A DNA stretch of 64,000 nt. Source: Methanobacterium_D oryzae. GTDB lineage: Archaea; Methanobacteriota; Methanobacteria; Methanobacteriales; Methanobacteriaceae. Of this stretch, positions 52,170-61,229 are shown in pieces. Location: contig NZ_JBNPXC010000001.1 of the NCBI RefSeq assembly GCF_050433505.1, forward strand, positions 124,001-188,000. Reading direction: 5' to 3'. How positions within the stretch are numbered: position 1 is the first letter of the stretch; the number at the start of each line of letters is the position of its first letter. The notes under the pieces were generated by a model. It was not told where the DNA came from and made no database searches. It saw only the letters and a list, made by a program, of their open reading frames with translations. The position numbers and the translations under genes are program-made.

Positions 52170-52994
52170 TTATGTGGAGTTTTTATTCCTTTCCTCCACT
52201 ATCCCCTCATTGCAAGCATCATCTGATCCAGCATCAAAATCTATATAAAAATCATTTAATGAGTCAAAATTATCTAATACAGAAATATCAAAAAGATCAA
52301 AGTTTTCTATATTACCATAATCCTCTAAATACTCAAGAGGGATGGCATAAAGATAATAACTATAATAATCACTAACCTTAGATTCTGGCTTAATCTGGGA
52401 CAATATTTTACTAAATTTTTTAATATCTTCTATATCATAAACATTGGAAAGGAAAATATGAGATCCAGTAACTGATAAATAAGCTTTTGCTCTCCCTAAA
52501 TCTTCTTTTATCCATTTTTCCAGATACTTAGCTTCATCAAGCAATGCAATTATTTTAGATTTTACTTCAACGCCTCTATCAGTAAGTGCATATGTTGCAT
52601 GAGGAATTAGAGATAGAAGCATTTTTCTCCTTTTTTTAAAATAGCCTTTATCAACAAGAATATCTCTTACATATTTATCTCTAAAATCATTTGAGTTAAT
52701 TTTTTTATTTAATATTCTTGCAAATTCATTTAATTCTAATTGTGAATATTCTAAGATTAAATCTCTTAATACTTCTTCATGCGGTTTGAGATTAGACTCA
52801 AATAATTCTCCTTCACTAATAATAATTGATTTATAATGCCTTTTTAAGAATTTTGATTCATGTTCTTCTACATTAATCTTCAGAACCCTTTTTAAAAGAA
52901 GATCTATTAATGTAATATTTATCATCTCTCTTCTTTGAGTCCTTGGAGAAATGATTATCAAAGATTCAGCAGGAGTTAAGTTCAATGATTTCAT
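52170..52994 (-). CDS. LTPAES-family protein (divergent paralogue 3)
   Basis: 274 residues. The core of the 5361 and 6514 proteins can be recognised: SLNLTPAESLIIISPRTQRR at the start, TLIDLLLKRVLKINVEEHE, KPHEEVLRDLI, LTDRGVEVKSKI and RAKAYLSVTGSHIFLS. The C-terminal tail is acidic with Asp and Phe (ENFDLFDISVLDNFDSLND) but lacks the poly-Gly end. This distant copy supports a defined domain of about 200 residues. Function unknown. Confidence 0.75.
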   Translation of the reverse strand: MKSLNLTPAESLIIISPRTQRREMINITLIDLLLKRVLKINVEEHESKFLKRHYKSIIISEGELFESNLKPHEEVLRDLILEYSQLELNEFARILNKKINSNDFRDKYVRDILVDKGYFKKRRKMLLSLIPHATYALTDRGVEVKSKIIALLDEAKYLEKWIKEDLGRAKAYLSVTGSHIFLSNVYDIEDIKKFSKILSQIKPESKVSDYYSYYLYAIPLEYLEDYGNIENFDLFDISVLDNFDSLNDFYIDFDAGSDDACNEGIVEERNKNST

Positions 52995-53027
52995 ATTTAA
53001 AATCCAACTATTTGTAAAAATAAATAA

Positions 53028-53414
53028 TTAATTAGGAATTATAGATTCAATAGCATTTATTGTCTTTTCAGTGCCTTCATTATCTCCTAATTGATCATAT
53101 AATTCATTTGCACCGTTTAAATATCTCATAGCCTTTTTATTTTTACCTTTTTCTTTGTATACAAGACCAATATGATACATTGCTTCTGCCATTTCTTCAT
53201 AATCTTCATTTTCAATGGAATTTTCGTAAACACTATTAAAATAAAGTAATGCTTTATCAAAATTACCTCTTCGCATGCTCATTACTCCATTGAACATTAA
53301 TGAAGATGTTTTTTTTCCTTTTTCTTTTAGATTTGACCGGTAATATATCAATATCATACCGCCATAAGCGAGTAATATTGCACCTAAAATTGTAATTGTG
53401 TCCATTTTAATCAT
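53028..53414 (-). CDS. Membrane-anchored TPR protein
   Basis: 128 residues: a membrane helix at the N-terminus (ITILGAILLAYGGMILIYY), then three tetratricopeptide-like helices pairs (RRGNFDKALLYFNSVYENSI, EEMAEAMYHIGLVYKEKG, KKAMRYLNGANELYDQLG). TPRs bind other proteins. It lies 33 bp upstream of the LTPAES paralogue 3 gene on the same strand and may be in one operon. The internal ATG at 53405 is an alternative start. Confidence 0.75.
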   Translation of the reverse strand: MIKMDTITILGAILLAYGGMILIYYRSNLKEKGKKTSSLMFNGVMSMRRGNFDKALLYFNSVYENSIENEDYEEMAEAMYHIGLVYKEKGKNKKAMRYLNGANELYDQLGDNEGTEKTINAIESIIPN

Positions 53415-53514
53415 CGAAGAGTGTTATAATTGTTAAAAATATACATAATGCCAATATCTGTTAAAAAAATAAAAAATTTGTAGGAAAATATTTTCCTACT
53501 TATCTACTTTTAAA

Positions 53515-54399
53515 TTAGTAGTTTGCAAGTGGGTCTTCTTTTTCGTTACTTGCTTTGTATGGAACTGGTAATCCCATTGCTATTCTGTTGTCGATTGTTT
53601 TCTGGTTTTTGGTTTTCTTATCTGTTGCAAGTTTTTCAAGTAGACCTAATCCTGGTTTTACATCTGCCATTGGTTTGGTTTCAATAAGACCTGCATCAAC
53701 AGCAAGTTTGAATACGCTTTCACCAGAATCTGTTCTGGTGAGTACTGTTGACCATCCGTCTGGTGAACCTACAGAACCTGTTGAAAGGTCTGCTAATTCA
53801 GCAACGTAGTCTAAACAGATGTTACATCCGTTTTGTTCGTATCCATGTGTTTCTTTAAGTGGTATGCTTAAAGTATCATCTGCGGTGTATACCCAGAATT
53901 TACCTTTACCTATGTCCATTTTTTCAACGAGTTCAGGGCTAACTCCCATTTTTTCTGAGATGAATGTCCTCAAAGATTCGAATGGGAAGTTTTCCATACA
54001 GTAAATACCTAAGAGAAGTGCAATTTTGTCTGCAACAAATCTTACACCAAATGGATATGACTGCATTTTTCTTATACCCATGGTTTGACATGGAATAGCT
54101 ACTGTTCCGATCTTTTCAAGACCGTATTGTCTTGCAGCTTCTTTTAACATAAATACATTCGGAGAAAGTGTGTATTTTGTACCTGCTGCAGCTAAAATCT
54201 CATCTGAGGTCATTGCTACTTGTGGTACTGGTTTCCACATGTCTTTTCCAGGACCTGCTACAACTGCACCGTCTATAATCTTTTCATCAAGAGCAAAAGA
54301 TAGGAGTGCTGTTACTATTCCTCCATCCTGAGAAATCTTCTGGATCTGTTTATCGGTTGCTCTTGCAGAAAGTGCTTCTTTATATGTTCCTAATACCAT
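53515..54399 (-). CDS. frhB: F420-reducing hydrogenase beta subunit
   Basis: 294 residues, last gene of the frh operon. The N-terminal block (SQDGGIVTALLSFALDEKII, then GPGKDMWKPVPQVAMT) and IPCQTMGIRKMQSYPFG are typical of the FrhB/FdhB family. CNICLDYVAELADLSTGSVGS carries part of the [4Fe-4S] ligands. FrhB holds FAD and passes electrons to coenzyme F420. It follows frhG by 11 bases. Confidence 0.97.
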   Translation of the reverse strand: MVLGTYKEALSARATDKQIQKISQDGGIVTALLSFALDEKIIDGAVVAGPGKDMWKPVPQVAMTSDEILAAAGTKYTLSPNVFMLKEAARQYGLEKIGTVAIPCQTMGIRKMQSYPFGVRFVADKIALLLGIYCMENFPFESLRTFISEKMGVSPELVEKMDIGKGKFWVYTADDTLSIPLKETHGYEQNGCNICLDYVAELADLSTGSVGSPDGWSTVLTRTDSGESVFKLAVDAGLIETKPMADVKPGLGLLEKLATDKKTKNQKTIDNRIAMGLPVPYKASNEKEDPLANY

Positions 54400-54410
54400 T
54401 TTTAAGCCTC

Positions 54411-55223
54411 CTATAATCCGGTATCCTTTTTAATTCTTTCCATTGGCCACCAGCTTCTTGGACACTGAGTGTAACATATACCACATTTTACACATCTGTC
54501 ACTATTTAGTTCTGGTCTACCGCCAGTCATATCTAATGCTCGTGTCTGGCATGCCATTGCACATGTTCCACAACCGATACATAGTGCCTGGTTAACGACT
54601 TTTAATTGAAGATCGCATCCACATGCTTCTGTGTAACCTACAAGATCCATCATTGGTTGTAGGTAATCCATATCTCCGTTTAATACAGCTACAACTGTTT
54701 TAGCAATTATTTCTGGGGATGGTGGGCATCCTGGCATTGCTAAATCTACTTTCACTACATCTGCAATTGGTACAAATGATTCGTGAGCTGGTTGTGCTTG
54801 TTGTCCACCTCTTGAGTATCTGGTGAAACATCCTGTTGCAGCACATGAACCAAAAGCAACTACTAGTCCTGCTTTTTCTCTTACTTCTTTAAGCTCTTTA
54901 AGGCTGTGTTCATCTTGTAGACAAACTGATCCTTCTATAAGTGCTATATCCATTTCTGGTATGTCCCATCGGTCTACCAGTGTTTGTCCGTATACAATAT
55001 CCACCATTTCGGTGAGTAAAGGTGCTAAAATGTCGTAATTTTCACTTAACGACATAACGTCCCCGGTACATCCACTTAAGTGGATGTATCCAATTTTTGG
55101 TTTAGCTTTTTCTTCCGCCACTTTTTCAACCTCCTCTTCTGAAGCAACTTCTTTTGTTTCGGGCCTTTCTTTTGTTTCGGGCTTTGCTTCCATTCCTAAA
55201 AATTCCTTAATTCGGGCTAACAT
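54411..55223 (-). CDS. frhG: F420-reducing hydrogenase gamma (small) subunit
   Basis: 270 residues. The small-subunit cluster ligands are visible: HLSGCTGDVMSLSE, VAFGSCAATGCFTR and MPGCPPSPE. The C-terminal ferredoxin domain adds CIGCGTCAMACQTRALD and CVKCGICYTQCPRSW. An unusually charged N-terminal extension (KPETKERPETKEVASEEEVE) precedes the fold. It relays electrons from the NiFe site to FrhB. Its ATG overlaps the frhD stop (TGATG). Confidence 0.97.
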   Translation of the reverse strand: MLARIKEFLGMEAKPETKERPETKEVASEEEVEKVAEEKAKPKIGYIHLSGCTGDVMSLSENYDILAPLLTEMVDIVYGQTLVDRWDIPEMDIALIEGSVCLQDEHSLKELKEVREKAGLVVAFGSCAATGCFTRYSRGGQQAQPAHESFVPIADVVKVDLAMPGCPPSPEIIAKTVVAVLNGDMDYLQPMMDLVGYTEACGCDLQLKVVNQALCIGCGTCAMACQTRALDMTGGRPELNSDRCVKCGICYTQCPRSWWPMERIKKDTGL

Positions 55224-55696
55224 CAGCTTACCCCTATTTCTTTTAATATGATTTCAATGGCCTTGGGAATAGCTTCGTCCACACTTTTTGTTAAACCCAT
55301 TTTAACATCAGGAGCAGAGACCGATTCTGGCTGACATCCGATTACAAAAACTTCACATCGCTTACTCAGTTCATGTAAAGGTTCTTCAACCGACCATGAG
55401 TGAGCATCTTCATATCGTCCCCTTGGAAGCTCTGTTACCTCAAATCTTCGCACTGTGCCAGGTTCAGCTCCGGATTCAACTATATCCACCACTATAAGTT
55501 TCTTCCAAGATTCATGAGGAAGAGAGAATATGAAATGTGGTGCACTAGTTCCTGCATCTATAAACATGACATTTTCTGGGAGCTCATGCTCCTTGAAGTA
55601 TTCCTGTAAGGCATTGATTACTGCTGGTCCAAATCCATCATCTTCGAATAGGATATTTCCACAGCCCACTACTAAAATCTCCGCTTCGTATGGCAT
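55223..55696 (-). CDS. frhD: F420-reducing hydrogenase maturation endopeptidase
   Basis: 157 residues of the HyaD/FrhD family: VVGCGNILFEDDGFGPAVINAL at the start, with Glu and Asp ligands for nickel recognition, VIDAGTSAPHF, and DIVESGAEPGT. It cleaves the C-terminus of the large subunit FrhA after nickel insertion. It sits between frhA and frhG, the usual order. The gap to frhA is 12 bases. Confidence 0.95.
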   Translation of the reverse strand: MPYEAEILVVGCGNILFEDDGFGPAVINALQEYFKEHELPENVMFIDAGTSAPHFIFSLPHESWKKLIVVDIVESGAEPGTVRRFEVTELPRGRYEDAHSWSVEEPLHELSKRCEVFVIGCQPESVSAPDVKMGLTKSVDEAIPKAIEIILKEIGVS

Positions 55697-55708
55697 TTTT
55701 AATTCCCG

Positions 55709-56932
55709 TTATAATCTGACCATTTCGTTTTTAATGACACTCTTGTCTTCGTCGTCTATTACTATCATGTGGGTAGCACATGAAAGACAAGGGTCATATC
55801 CTCTGATTACGTGAGGTCCATATTCGTGGTGGAATCCTTCAGTTGCAGGTCCCATGGTTGGTATGTTCCATGTTGTTGGGACTAAAGCGCTGTAGAATTC
55901 TGTTTTACCATCTTTGCCTACTTGGGCCATGTGAACATCCATTCCTCTTGGACCTTCAATAGCACCAATTCCGAGCTTACCAGTACCTCTAACGTCGAAA
56001 GGACCAACGTTTGCAGGTGCGGATGTGTTAAGGTCATCTAATATGGCTATTGCTTTTGAGAGAGCTGATTTCATTTCGTATGCCCTGGCTACGTGCTGAG
56101 CTACTGTACCTTTTCCGGAGAATCCTCCGTATTTAACAGCTCTTGCTCTTGGACCTACTTCTATGTTTACACCATCGTAGAGAGGAATGGTTGAACATGC
56201 TTTTTTACCGATTTCAGGGTCATTGTACCATCTTTCTGGCATGATTTCAGTGAATCTGTCTATGTCAAAGTTATCTCTGTTACCATAAATTCTATCGGTA
56301 GCGAGTGTTGGTTGATCGTGGGCACCTAAACCTTTTGGTAAATCCTTATCTGCAACTAAACCAACAATAAGATCAACATGCTCATCTAATTTTGGCTGTA
56401 AAGCTTTTAATCTTGAGTATAATCTTTTTCTTGCCAGTTCAGATATGTTTTGGGCAACTCCACCAATTCTAATGTCTGCTGGATGTATACCTTCTCCACC
56501 AACCATATCAACTGCCATCTGTGCTGTTTTCCTTATTTCGGAAACAGAATTTATTGCTGTAGCCATTAGGTCTGCTGGAACAAAATCAGGTGCTATTAAG
56601 AAATGGTGTATAGCGTGACTGTTAATGTCGTGAGCAGCCATAACTAATTCTCTTAGCTGTTTACCAGCTTTTGGTGGTTCTATACCTAAAGAATCATCCA
56701 TAGCTTCTACAGAAGCTAAAGTGTGAGGTATAGGACATACTCCACAGATCCTTTGCACAATAACAGGTGCTGTTTCTGGAGCTTTCCCTGTAACTATTTT
56801 TTCTAACCCTCTAACCGGAGTTATACTAAAGTATCGCCCCTTTGTCACAATTCCTTCATCATCGACTTCCATGACCAATTCTGCGTGTCCTTCCTGTCGT
56901 GAAGTTGGCGAAATAACTATAGTTTCGCTCAA
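55709..56932 (-). CDS. frhA: F420-reducing hydrogenase alpha (large, NiFe) subunit
   Basis: About 407 residues from a TTG (LSETIVISPTSRQEGHAEL). The GTG at 56941 lies inside the ribosome binding site GAGGTGA, so the TTG nine bases later is preferred. The nickel ligands are in RICGVCPIPHTLAS and DPCLSCATH. The C-terminal stretch after ATH (MIVIDDEDKSVIKNEMVRL) is the peptide removed by FrhD. It oxidises H2 and reduces F420 with FrhG and FrhB, providing F420H2 for methanogenesis. The operon runs frhA-D-G-B. Confidence 0.97.
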   Translation of the reverse strand: MSETIVISPTSRQEGHAELVMEVDDEGIVTKGRYFSITPVRGLEKIVTGKAPETAPVIVQRICGVCPIPHTLASVEAMDDSLGIEPPKAGKQLRELVMAAHDINSHAIHHFLIAPDFVPADLMATAINSVSEIRKTAQMAVDMVGGEGIHPADIRIGGVAQNISELARKRLYSRLKALQPKLDEHVDLIVGLVADKDLPKGLGAHDQPTLATDRIYGNRDNFDIDRFTEIMPERWYNDPEIGKKACSTIPLYDGVNIEVGPRARAVKYGGFSGKGTVAQHVARAYEMKSALSKAIAILDDLNTSAPANVGPFDVRGTGKLGIGAIEGPRGMDVHMAQVGKDGKTEFYSALVPTTWNIPTMGPATEGFHHEYGPHVIRGYDPCLSCATHMIVIDDEDKSVIKNEMVRL

Positions 56933-56941
56933 ATGTATCAC

Positions 56942-57210
56942 CTCTTGTTTTTATATAATGAACATCATTATTTCATTAATACAATTATAATATTATAAGC
57001 TTTTCATTGGAAAAAAAATGAAAAATTTATATAATATGAATGACCAATATATAAACTTCAGATTTATAAAAAGAAGCAATTTAAGATAAATCTGTTTATT
57101 TTCAATTAATTTTAATATGCATAAAATTATAATAATCCAAAACTTCATATTAGTAAATGTTAATTAATTAATAACTCCAATTAAATACTATAAAACCACG
57201 AGGTGAGCTA
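56942..57210. promoter_or_regulatory. Divergent promoter region of frh and the PepSY gene
   Basis: A TATA-like TTATATAAATTTTTC on the minus strand (about 57019-57037) would start the frh operon near 57000, giving a leader of about 60 bases. An opposing TATA candidate for the PepSY gene lies in the AT-rich stretch around 57105-57160. No gene seen. Confidence 0.4.
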
Positions 57211-57645
57211 ATGGTTAATACAAAGATTATACTGTCAATTGCCATTGTACTGCTAATAGGTATTGCAGCAGCAAGTTATCAAATGACAACAAGTTCTCAA
57301 CAATTATGGCAGCCTACCACTTCACAAGAACAGACATCCTCAGATAGTAGTAATACACAATCTGAACAAACCCAGAGTGGAACTCAAGGAGGAACAACCT
57401 CTGGAGATAGTCAAGGTGGAGATGGAGGTAATAACGTGAAAATATCATCAGATGAAGCTAAATCAATAGCTCAGCAATCAATAGAACTGCAAGGTGCTAC
57501 AGCAGGCACTCCACAATTAACAACAATGAATGGACAAAAAGTTTACGTTGTTCCTGTAATCGATGAAAACGGCGAAAAAGTCGGTGAAATTTGGGTCGAC
57601 CCAGAAACAGGCGAAAATATTGGAGGTGCAGGAGGTGCACCATAG
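57211..57645 (+). CDS. Exported PepSY-domain protein
   Basis: 144 residues: a signal anchor (about 4-24, IILSIAIVLLIGIAAASY), a Ser/Thr/Gln/Gly-rich linker (about 27-75) and a C-terminal PepSY-like domain (KISSDEAKSIAQQSIELQG, then VYVVPVIDENGEKVGEIWVDPETGE). It should sit outside the membrane; PepSY domains often inhibit proteases. GAGGTGAG before the ATG. The PAC2 gene follows with no gap. Confidence 0.85.
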   Translation: MVNTKIILSIAIVLLIGIAAASYQMTTSSQQLWQPTTSQEQTSSDSSNTQSEQTQSGTQGGTTSGDSQGGDGGNNVKISSDEAKSIAQQSIELQGATAGTPQLTTMNGQKVYVVPVIDENGEKVGEIWVDPETGENIGGAGGAP

Positions 57646-58365
57646 ATGGTTGATATGGTTGAGACAGAAGTTGAATGTTGTAAAATAATCTCCAAAGACA
57701 TTAAAGATGCAATAGTTTTAGAAGGATCACCAGAATTAGGACTTATAGGGAACATATTAGGATGGCTTTTAGTTGAAGAGCTTAAAATGGAGGAAATAGG
57801 ATATATTGACTCCAAATATTTCCCCCCACTTGCAGTACTCTATAAAGGTAAAGCAATTCATCCCTTCCGAATATACGGTACAGAAGGAATAGTTTTATTC
57901 CTGTCTGACTTTATTATCCCACCAAATGTGTCCTATGACATGACCAACGCCATAGTAGATTGGATGGAGAGAAATAACAGTAAAGAAATAATCACATTTA
58001 ACAGTATCGTTGTAAGGGAAAAAACTCAAGGAGTTGCAGGTGCAGCGAATTCAGATGAGTCCTTAGAAAGGCTTGGTAAGCTGGATCTACCAATTCTTCC
58101 ATTTGGAAATATAACTGGGCTATCAGGTACTCTTCTTACAAAAAGTATGCAAAAAGGCATACCAGGATCCTGTTTATTTGCAGAAGTATTAAGTCCATAT
58201 CCAGATCCCCGAGCTGCTGCTGAAGTAATAAAAGTCTTAAACAAAATGTTAGGCACAGATGTCAATCCAGAACCTCTCATAAAAGAGGCCGAAGAAATTG
58301 AAGCCCGACTTCAAGAACTGGCCCAAACTGTGCAGGGAGAATCAGAATCTCCAGCTTATATGTAA
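57646..58365 (+). CDS. PAC2-family (proteasome assembly chaperone-like) protein
   Basis: 239 residues. ATG follows the preceding TAG directly, with GGAGGTG inside the upstream gene. The family blocks are LEGSPELGLIGNILGWLLVEEL, FPPLAVLYKGKAIHPFRIYG, GVAGAANSDESLERL and a C-terminal helix. The archaeal PAC2 family resembles eukaryotic proteasome assembly chaperones; function in archaea is not established. A second PAC2 gene lies at 62500. Confidence 0.88.
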   Translation: MVDMVETEVECCKIISKDIKDAIVLEGSPELGLIGNILGWLLVEELKMEEIGYIDSKYFPPLAVLYKGKAIHPFRIYGTEGIVLFLSDFIIPPNVSYDMTNAIVDWMERNNSKEIITFNSIVVREKTQGVAGAANSDESLERLGKLDLPILPFGNITGLSGTLLTKSMQKGIPGSCLFAEVLSPYPDPRAAAEVIKVLNKMLGTDVNPEPLIKEAEEIEARLQELAQTVQGESESPAYM

Positions 58366-58500
58366 AAAGATATAGGATCACAAATGTTAAGCATTTGAAA
58401 ATGATTCTTCCTTAATATTTTTTTATAAAATGTATTAACAGTTTGTTTTATATACCAGAATATACAATCTAGTAATTACCAATTTTAAACTATATCATGA

Positions 58501-58821
<321 letters not shown>

Positions 58822-58925
58822 CATCCTTTCGAAAAGGATGAACCCGCATCCTCACTCAAAAATAGAAAATTTTTGAGTTGCGGAATGAAAAAAAATCAAA
58901 AAAGCGAACTATTTTTATTATTGAA

Positions 58926-59192
58926 TTATTTAATAGTTATTTTCCTCAAAACCCTATCATAAAACTCTATAAATTTTTCTACTTCATTTACACGGCATTC
59001 ATCATCATCACACTTCTTGTTTACAATAATAATTAATTCATTGGCAACAGGAACATGTGTTAATACCGTGTTGTCCTTATATTTCTTTACACGGTTTTCT
59101 AATTGTTTATAAGTTTTTTCTGAAATTCCAGTATCTTTAAAAATTAATTGATAAGTAATAGGACCTTCATTTTGAGCTAAATATTCTATCAT
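58926..59192 (-). CDS. Small unknown protein of the EndoQ-MoxR-VWA operon
   Basis: 88 residues behind GGTGATAAA. It has no membrane segment. It opens with an HTH-like stretch (IEYLAQNEGPITYQLIFKDT, GISEKTYKQLENRV) and ends with a helix (NEVEKFIEFYDRVLRKITIK). A DDDEC stretch sits in the middle. It is the last of four genes on this strand, 25 bp after the VWA gene. Possibly a partner or regulator of that complex. No family recognised. Confidence 0.65.
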   Translation of the reverse strand: MIEYLAQNEGPITYQLIFKDTGISEKTYKQLENRVKKYKDNTVLTHVPVANELIIIVNKKCDDDECRVNEVEKFIEFYDRVLRKITIK

Positions 59193-59217
59193 TTTATCAC
59201 CAATTTTATTTTATCCA

Positions 59218-60360
59218 TTAAATCTCACTTATTAAGTCAGCAAGCTGGTCTAAATTCCCAACTTCAAACACTTCTGCGCCAGCATTTTCATAGTAGGAAA
59301 CACAGCTATCTGCAGCATTCCATTTCTTTTTCTCTTCAGGATTTAATATTAAAACTCTTTTAGACTTTTTTACCATGTTTTCAATGAGTTCTGCACTTTT
59401 AGGTATTTTATCTTCCTTTGGACCTGCCCAATCTCTGCAATCACTTAAAATCATGACATAAGATTTACTATTCAGGTTAGCTTGTTTTAGAAATCCTTCA
59501 AATGCAGTAAACATATTTGACTTACCACGGATCATAGAATTATTCTGCCTGATTTCTAAAACTTTAATAAATGCATCAACTAAATCAGGTTCAAAGAGTG
59601 CAGATGTTATTTCAGCAGTTTTATTATCGAATTCAAAAGCTCTTGCTCGATTAAATGAGTTTTGAGCAGCATAAACCATGCAAAAAAACCATATGCTTAT
59701 CCAGTCGCATGAAACACTTACATCACTTAAAAAATAGTGGTTCTGTTTCTTTATTTTGGGTTTGCTCTTTACAAGTTCAAGAAGAGTTCCGCCATGTTTC
59801 ATGTTTTTTCTGATGCTTCTCCTAATATCTGGCTTCCTTTTTTTGGCCTGTTTGTATCTTCGCACTCTTTTTGTTGCAATTTTCCTGCCGAGTTTCTGGC
59901 AAAGATCTATTAGTTCTGGTTGAAGAGTGTTCAAAGTCTTTATATCACTTTTTAAGAGCTCTGAATTACCTTCTCTATCCCCATTATCACTTATATCATT
60001 TAGAGTGTTTTTTATGTAATCTATTTTATATTGCTGTCCCTTATCACCAGAATCAAAATCAGAAACTCTTTTGGTGCTTATTGATACATTATATTTTTTA
60101 ATGAATTTGGGTTTAACTCCAAAATCAGATTTAGGATTTGATGCTACTTCTTTTTTATCAAAAAATGATTCAAATATTTCATTAAATTTCTTTCTCTGGC
60201 GCTGATCCTTAAGATAAATAGCTGCTAATGCTTCTTTTAGGTTTCCCTTCTCTTTTTCAATTAAAGGAGTTGCTTCACATGCTAATTGCGTGCTTCTAAT
60301 ACTCGCAGGAATTCCATTTTCCCGGAGCACGCCTGAAAATTTTACTATTTCATTTATCAT
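59218..60360 (-). CDS. VWA-domain (CoxE-like) protein
   Basis: 380 residues. The N-terminal 180 are helical and resemble the CoxE/YehP-like proteins (ENGIPASIRSTQLACEATPLIE, AIYLKDQRQRKKFNEIFESFF). A basic linker follows (TKRVRRYKQAKKRKPDIRRSI), then the VWA domain with the MIDAS motif DVSVS (in LSDVSVSCDW) and further metal-site elements MFTAFEGFL and MILSDCRDW. These proteins work with MoxR ATPases to remodel or insert metals in target enzymes. It is directly downstream of the MoxR gene. Confidence 0.88.
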   Translation of the reverse strand: MINEIVKFSGVLRENGIPASIRSTQLACEATPLIEKEKGNLKEALAAIYLKDQRQRKKFNEIFESFFDKKEVASNPKSDFGVKPKFIKKYNVSISTKRVSDFDSGDKGQQYKIDYIKNTLNDISDNGDREGNSELLKSDIKTLNTLQPELIDLCQKLGRKIATKRVRRYKQAKKRKPDIRRSIRKNMKHGGTLLELVKSKPKIKKQNHYFLSDVSVSCDWISIWFFCMVYAAQNSFNRARAFEFDNKTAEITSALFEPDLVDAFIKVLEIRQNNSMIRGKSNMFTAFEGFLKQANLNSKSYVMILSDCRDWAGPKEDKIPKSAELIENMVKKSKRVLILNPEEKKKWNAADSCVSYYENAGAEVFEVGNLDQLADLISEI

Positions 60361-60377
60361 TTAAATCCAATTAGAGG

Positions 60378-61229
60378 CTATTTTAATTTAATTTTATCTA
60401 AAACTTTTTTTCTATCATCTTCATTTTTAATGACAACATTAATAGTCTTTTTAAGAGAATCTGCATCTAATTCTTCTTTATTAAACAATATTAGACTTTT
60501 AACCCAATCTACAGTAGCTCGTATTGAAGGATTTTTAGTAAGATTAAGCTTCCTTATCTTCTGTATTGTTTTTACAACACTTTTTACAAGTCTTAATGAC
60601 GCTTCAGGAGTATGTGACTTTACTATTTCCACTTCTCTTTCAAAATTAGGATAATCAATGTATAAATATAAGCAACGGTCTTTTGTTTCATCAAGAAGCT
60701 GTCTTTGGGAGTTTGAAGTCATTATGACCATTAATTCATTTTGAAGTTCAAAAGTACCCAGATCATTTACTGTAATTTGTTTTTCTCCAAGTGCTTGAAG
60801 CAGGAAGCTTTCAACTTCTTCATCTGCTTTATCAATTTCATCTATTAAAATTACAGAAGACTTTTTATTCATAAATGCAGAAAGTAATGGCCTTTTTATG
60901 AAAAAATCTTCCTTAAAAACATCTTCTTCTTTTTTATTTATTTTGGAAGTTTCAAGACTTAGGAGTTGCTTTTGGTAGTTCCATTCACCAACGATTTGTT
61001 CAAATGTAATTCCTTCATAACACTGTATTCTAAAGAAATCCCTTTCAAATGCTTTTGAAATTGCTTTTGATAGTTCTGTTTTACCTGTTCCTGGAGGTCC
61101 TTCAATTAATATTGGTTTTTTAAGTGAAAGAGCTAAAAAAATAACTGTTACTATATTATCATCAGGAACATATCTGCTTTGAGTTAAAGCATCTTCTATA
61201 TTGATTATATTTATTTTATCGGTTTCCAT
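60378..61229 (-). CDS. MoxR-type AAA ATPase
   Basis: 283 residues. Walker A GPPGTGKTELSKAIS (about 41-55), Walker B SSVILIDEIDKADEEVE (about 110-126), sensor 1 VIMTSNSQRQL and an Arg-finger region KDRCLYLYIDYP. The pore-loop or MoxR features resemble the CoxD/MoxR type that partners VWA/CoxE proteins. Its ATG overlaps the stop of the EndoQ gene by one base (TAATG). Confidence 0.92.
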   Translation of the reverse strand: METDKINIINIEDALTQSRYVPDDNIVTVIFLALSLKKPILIEGPPGTGKTELSKAISKAFERDFFRIQCYEGITFEQIVGEWNYQKQLLSLETSKINKKEEDVFKEDFFIKRPLLSAFMNKKSSVILIDEIDKADEEVESFLLQALGEKQITVNDLGTFELQNELMVIMTSNSQRQLLDETKDRCLYLYIDYPNFEREVEIVKSHTPEASLRLVKSVVKTIQKIRKLNLTKNPSIRATVDWVKSLILFNKEELDADSLKKTINVVIKNEDDRKKVLDKIKLK

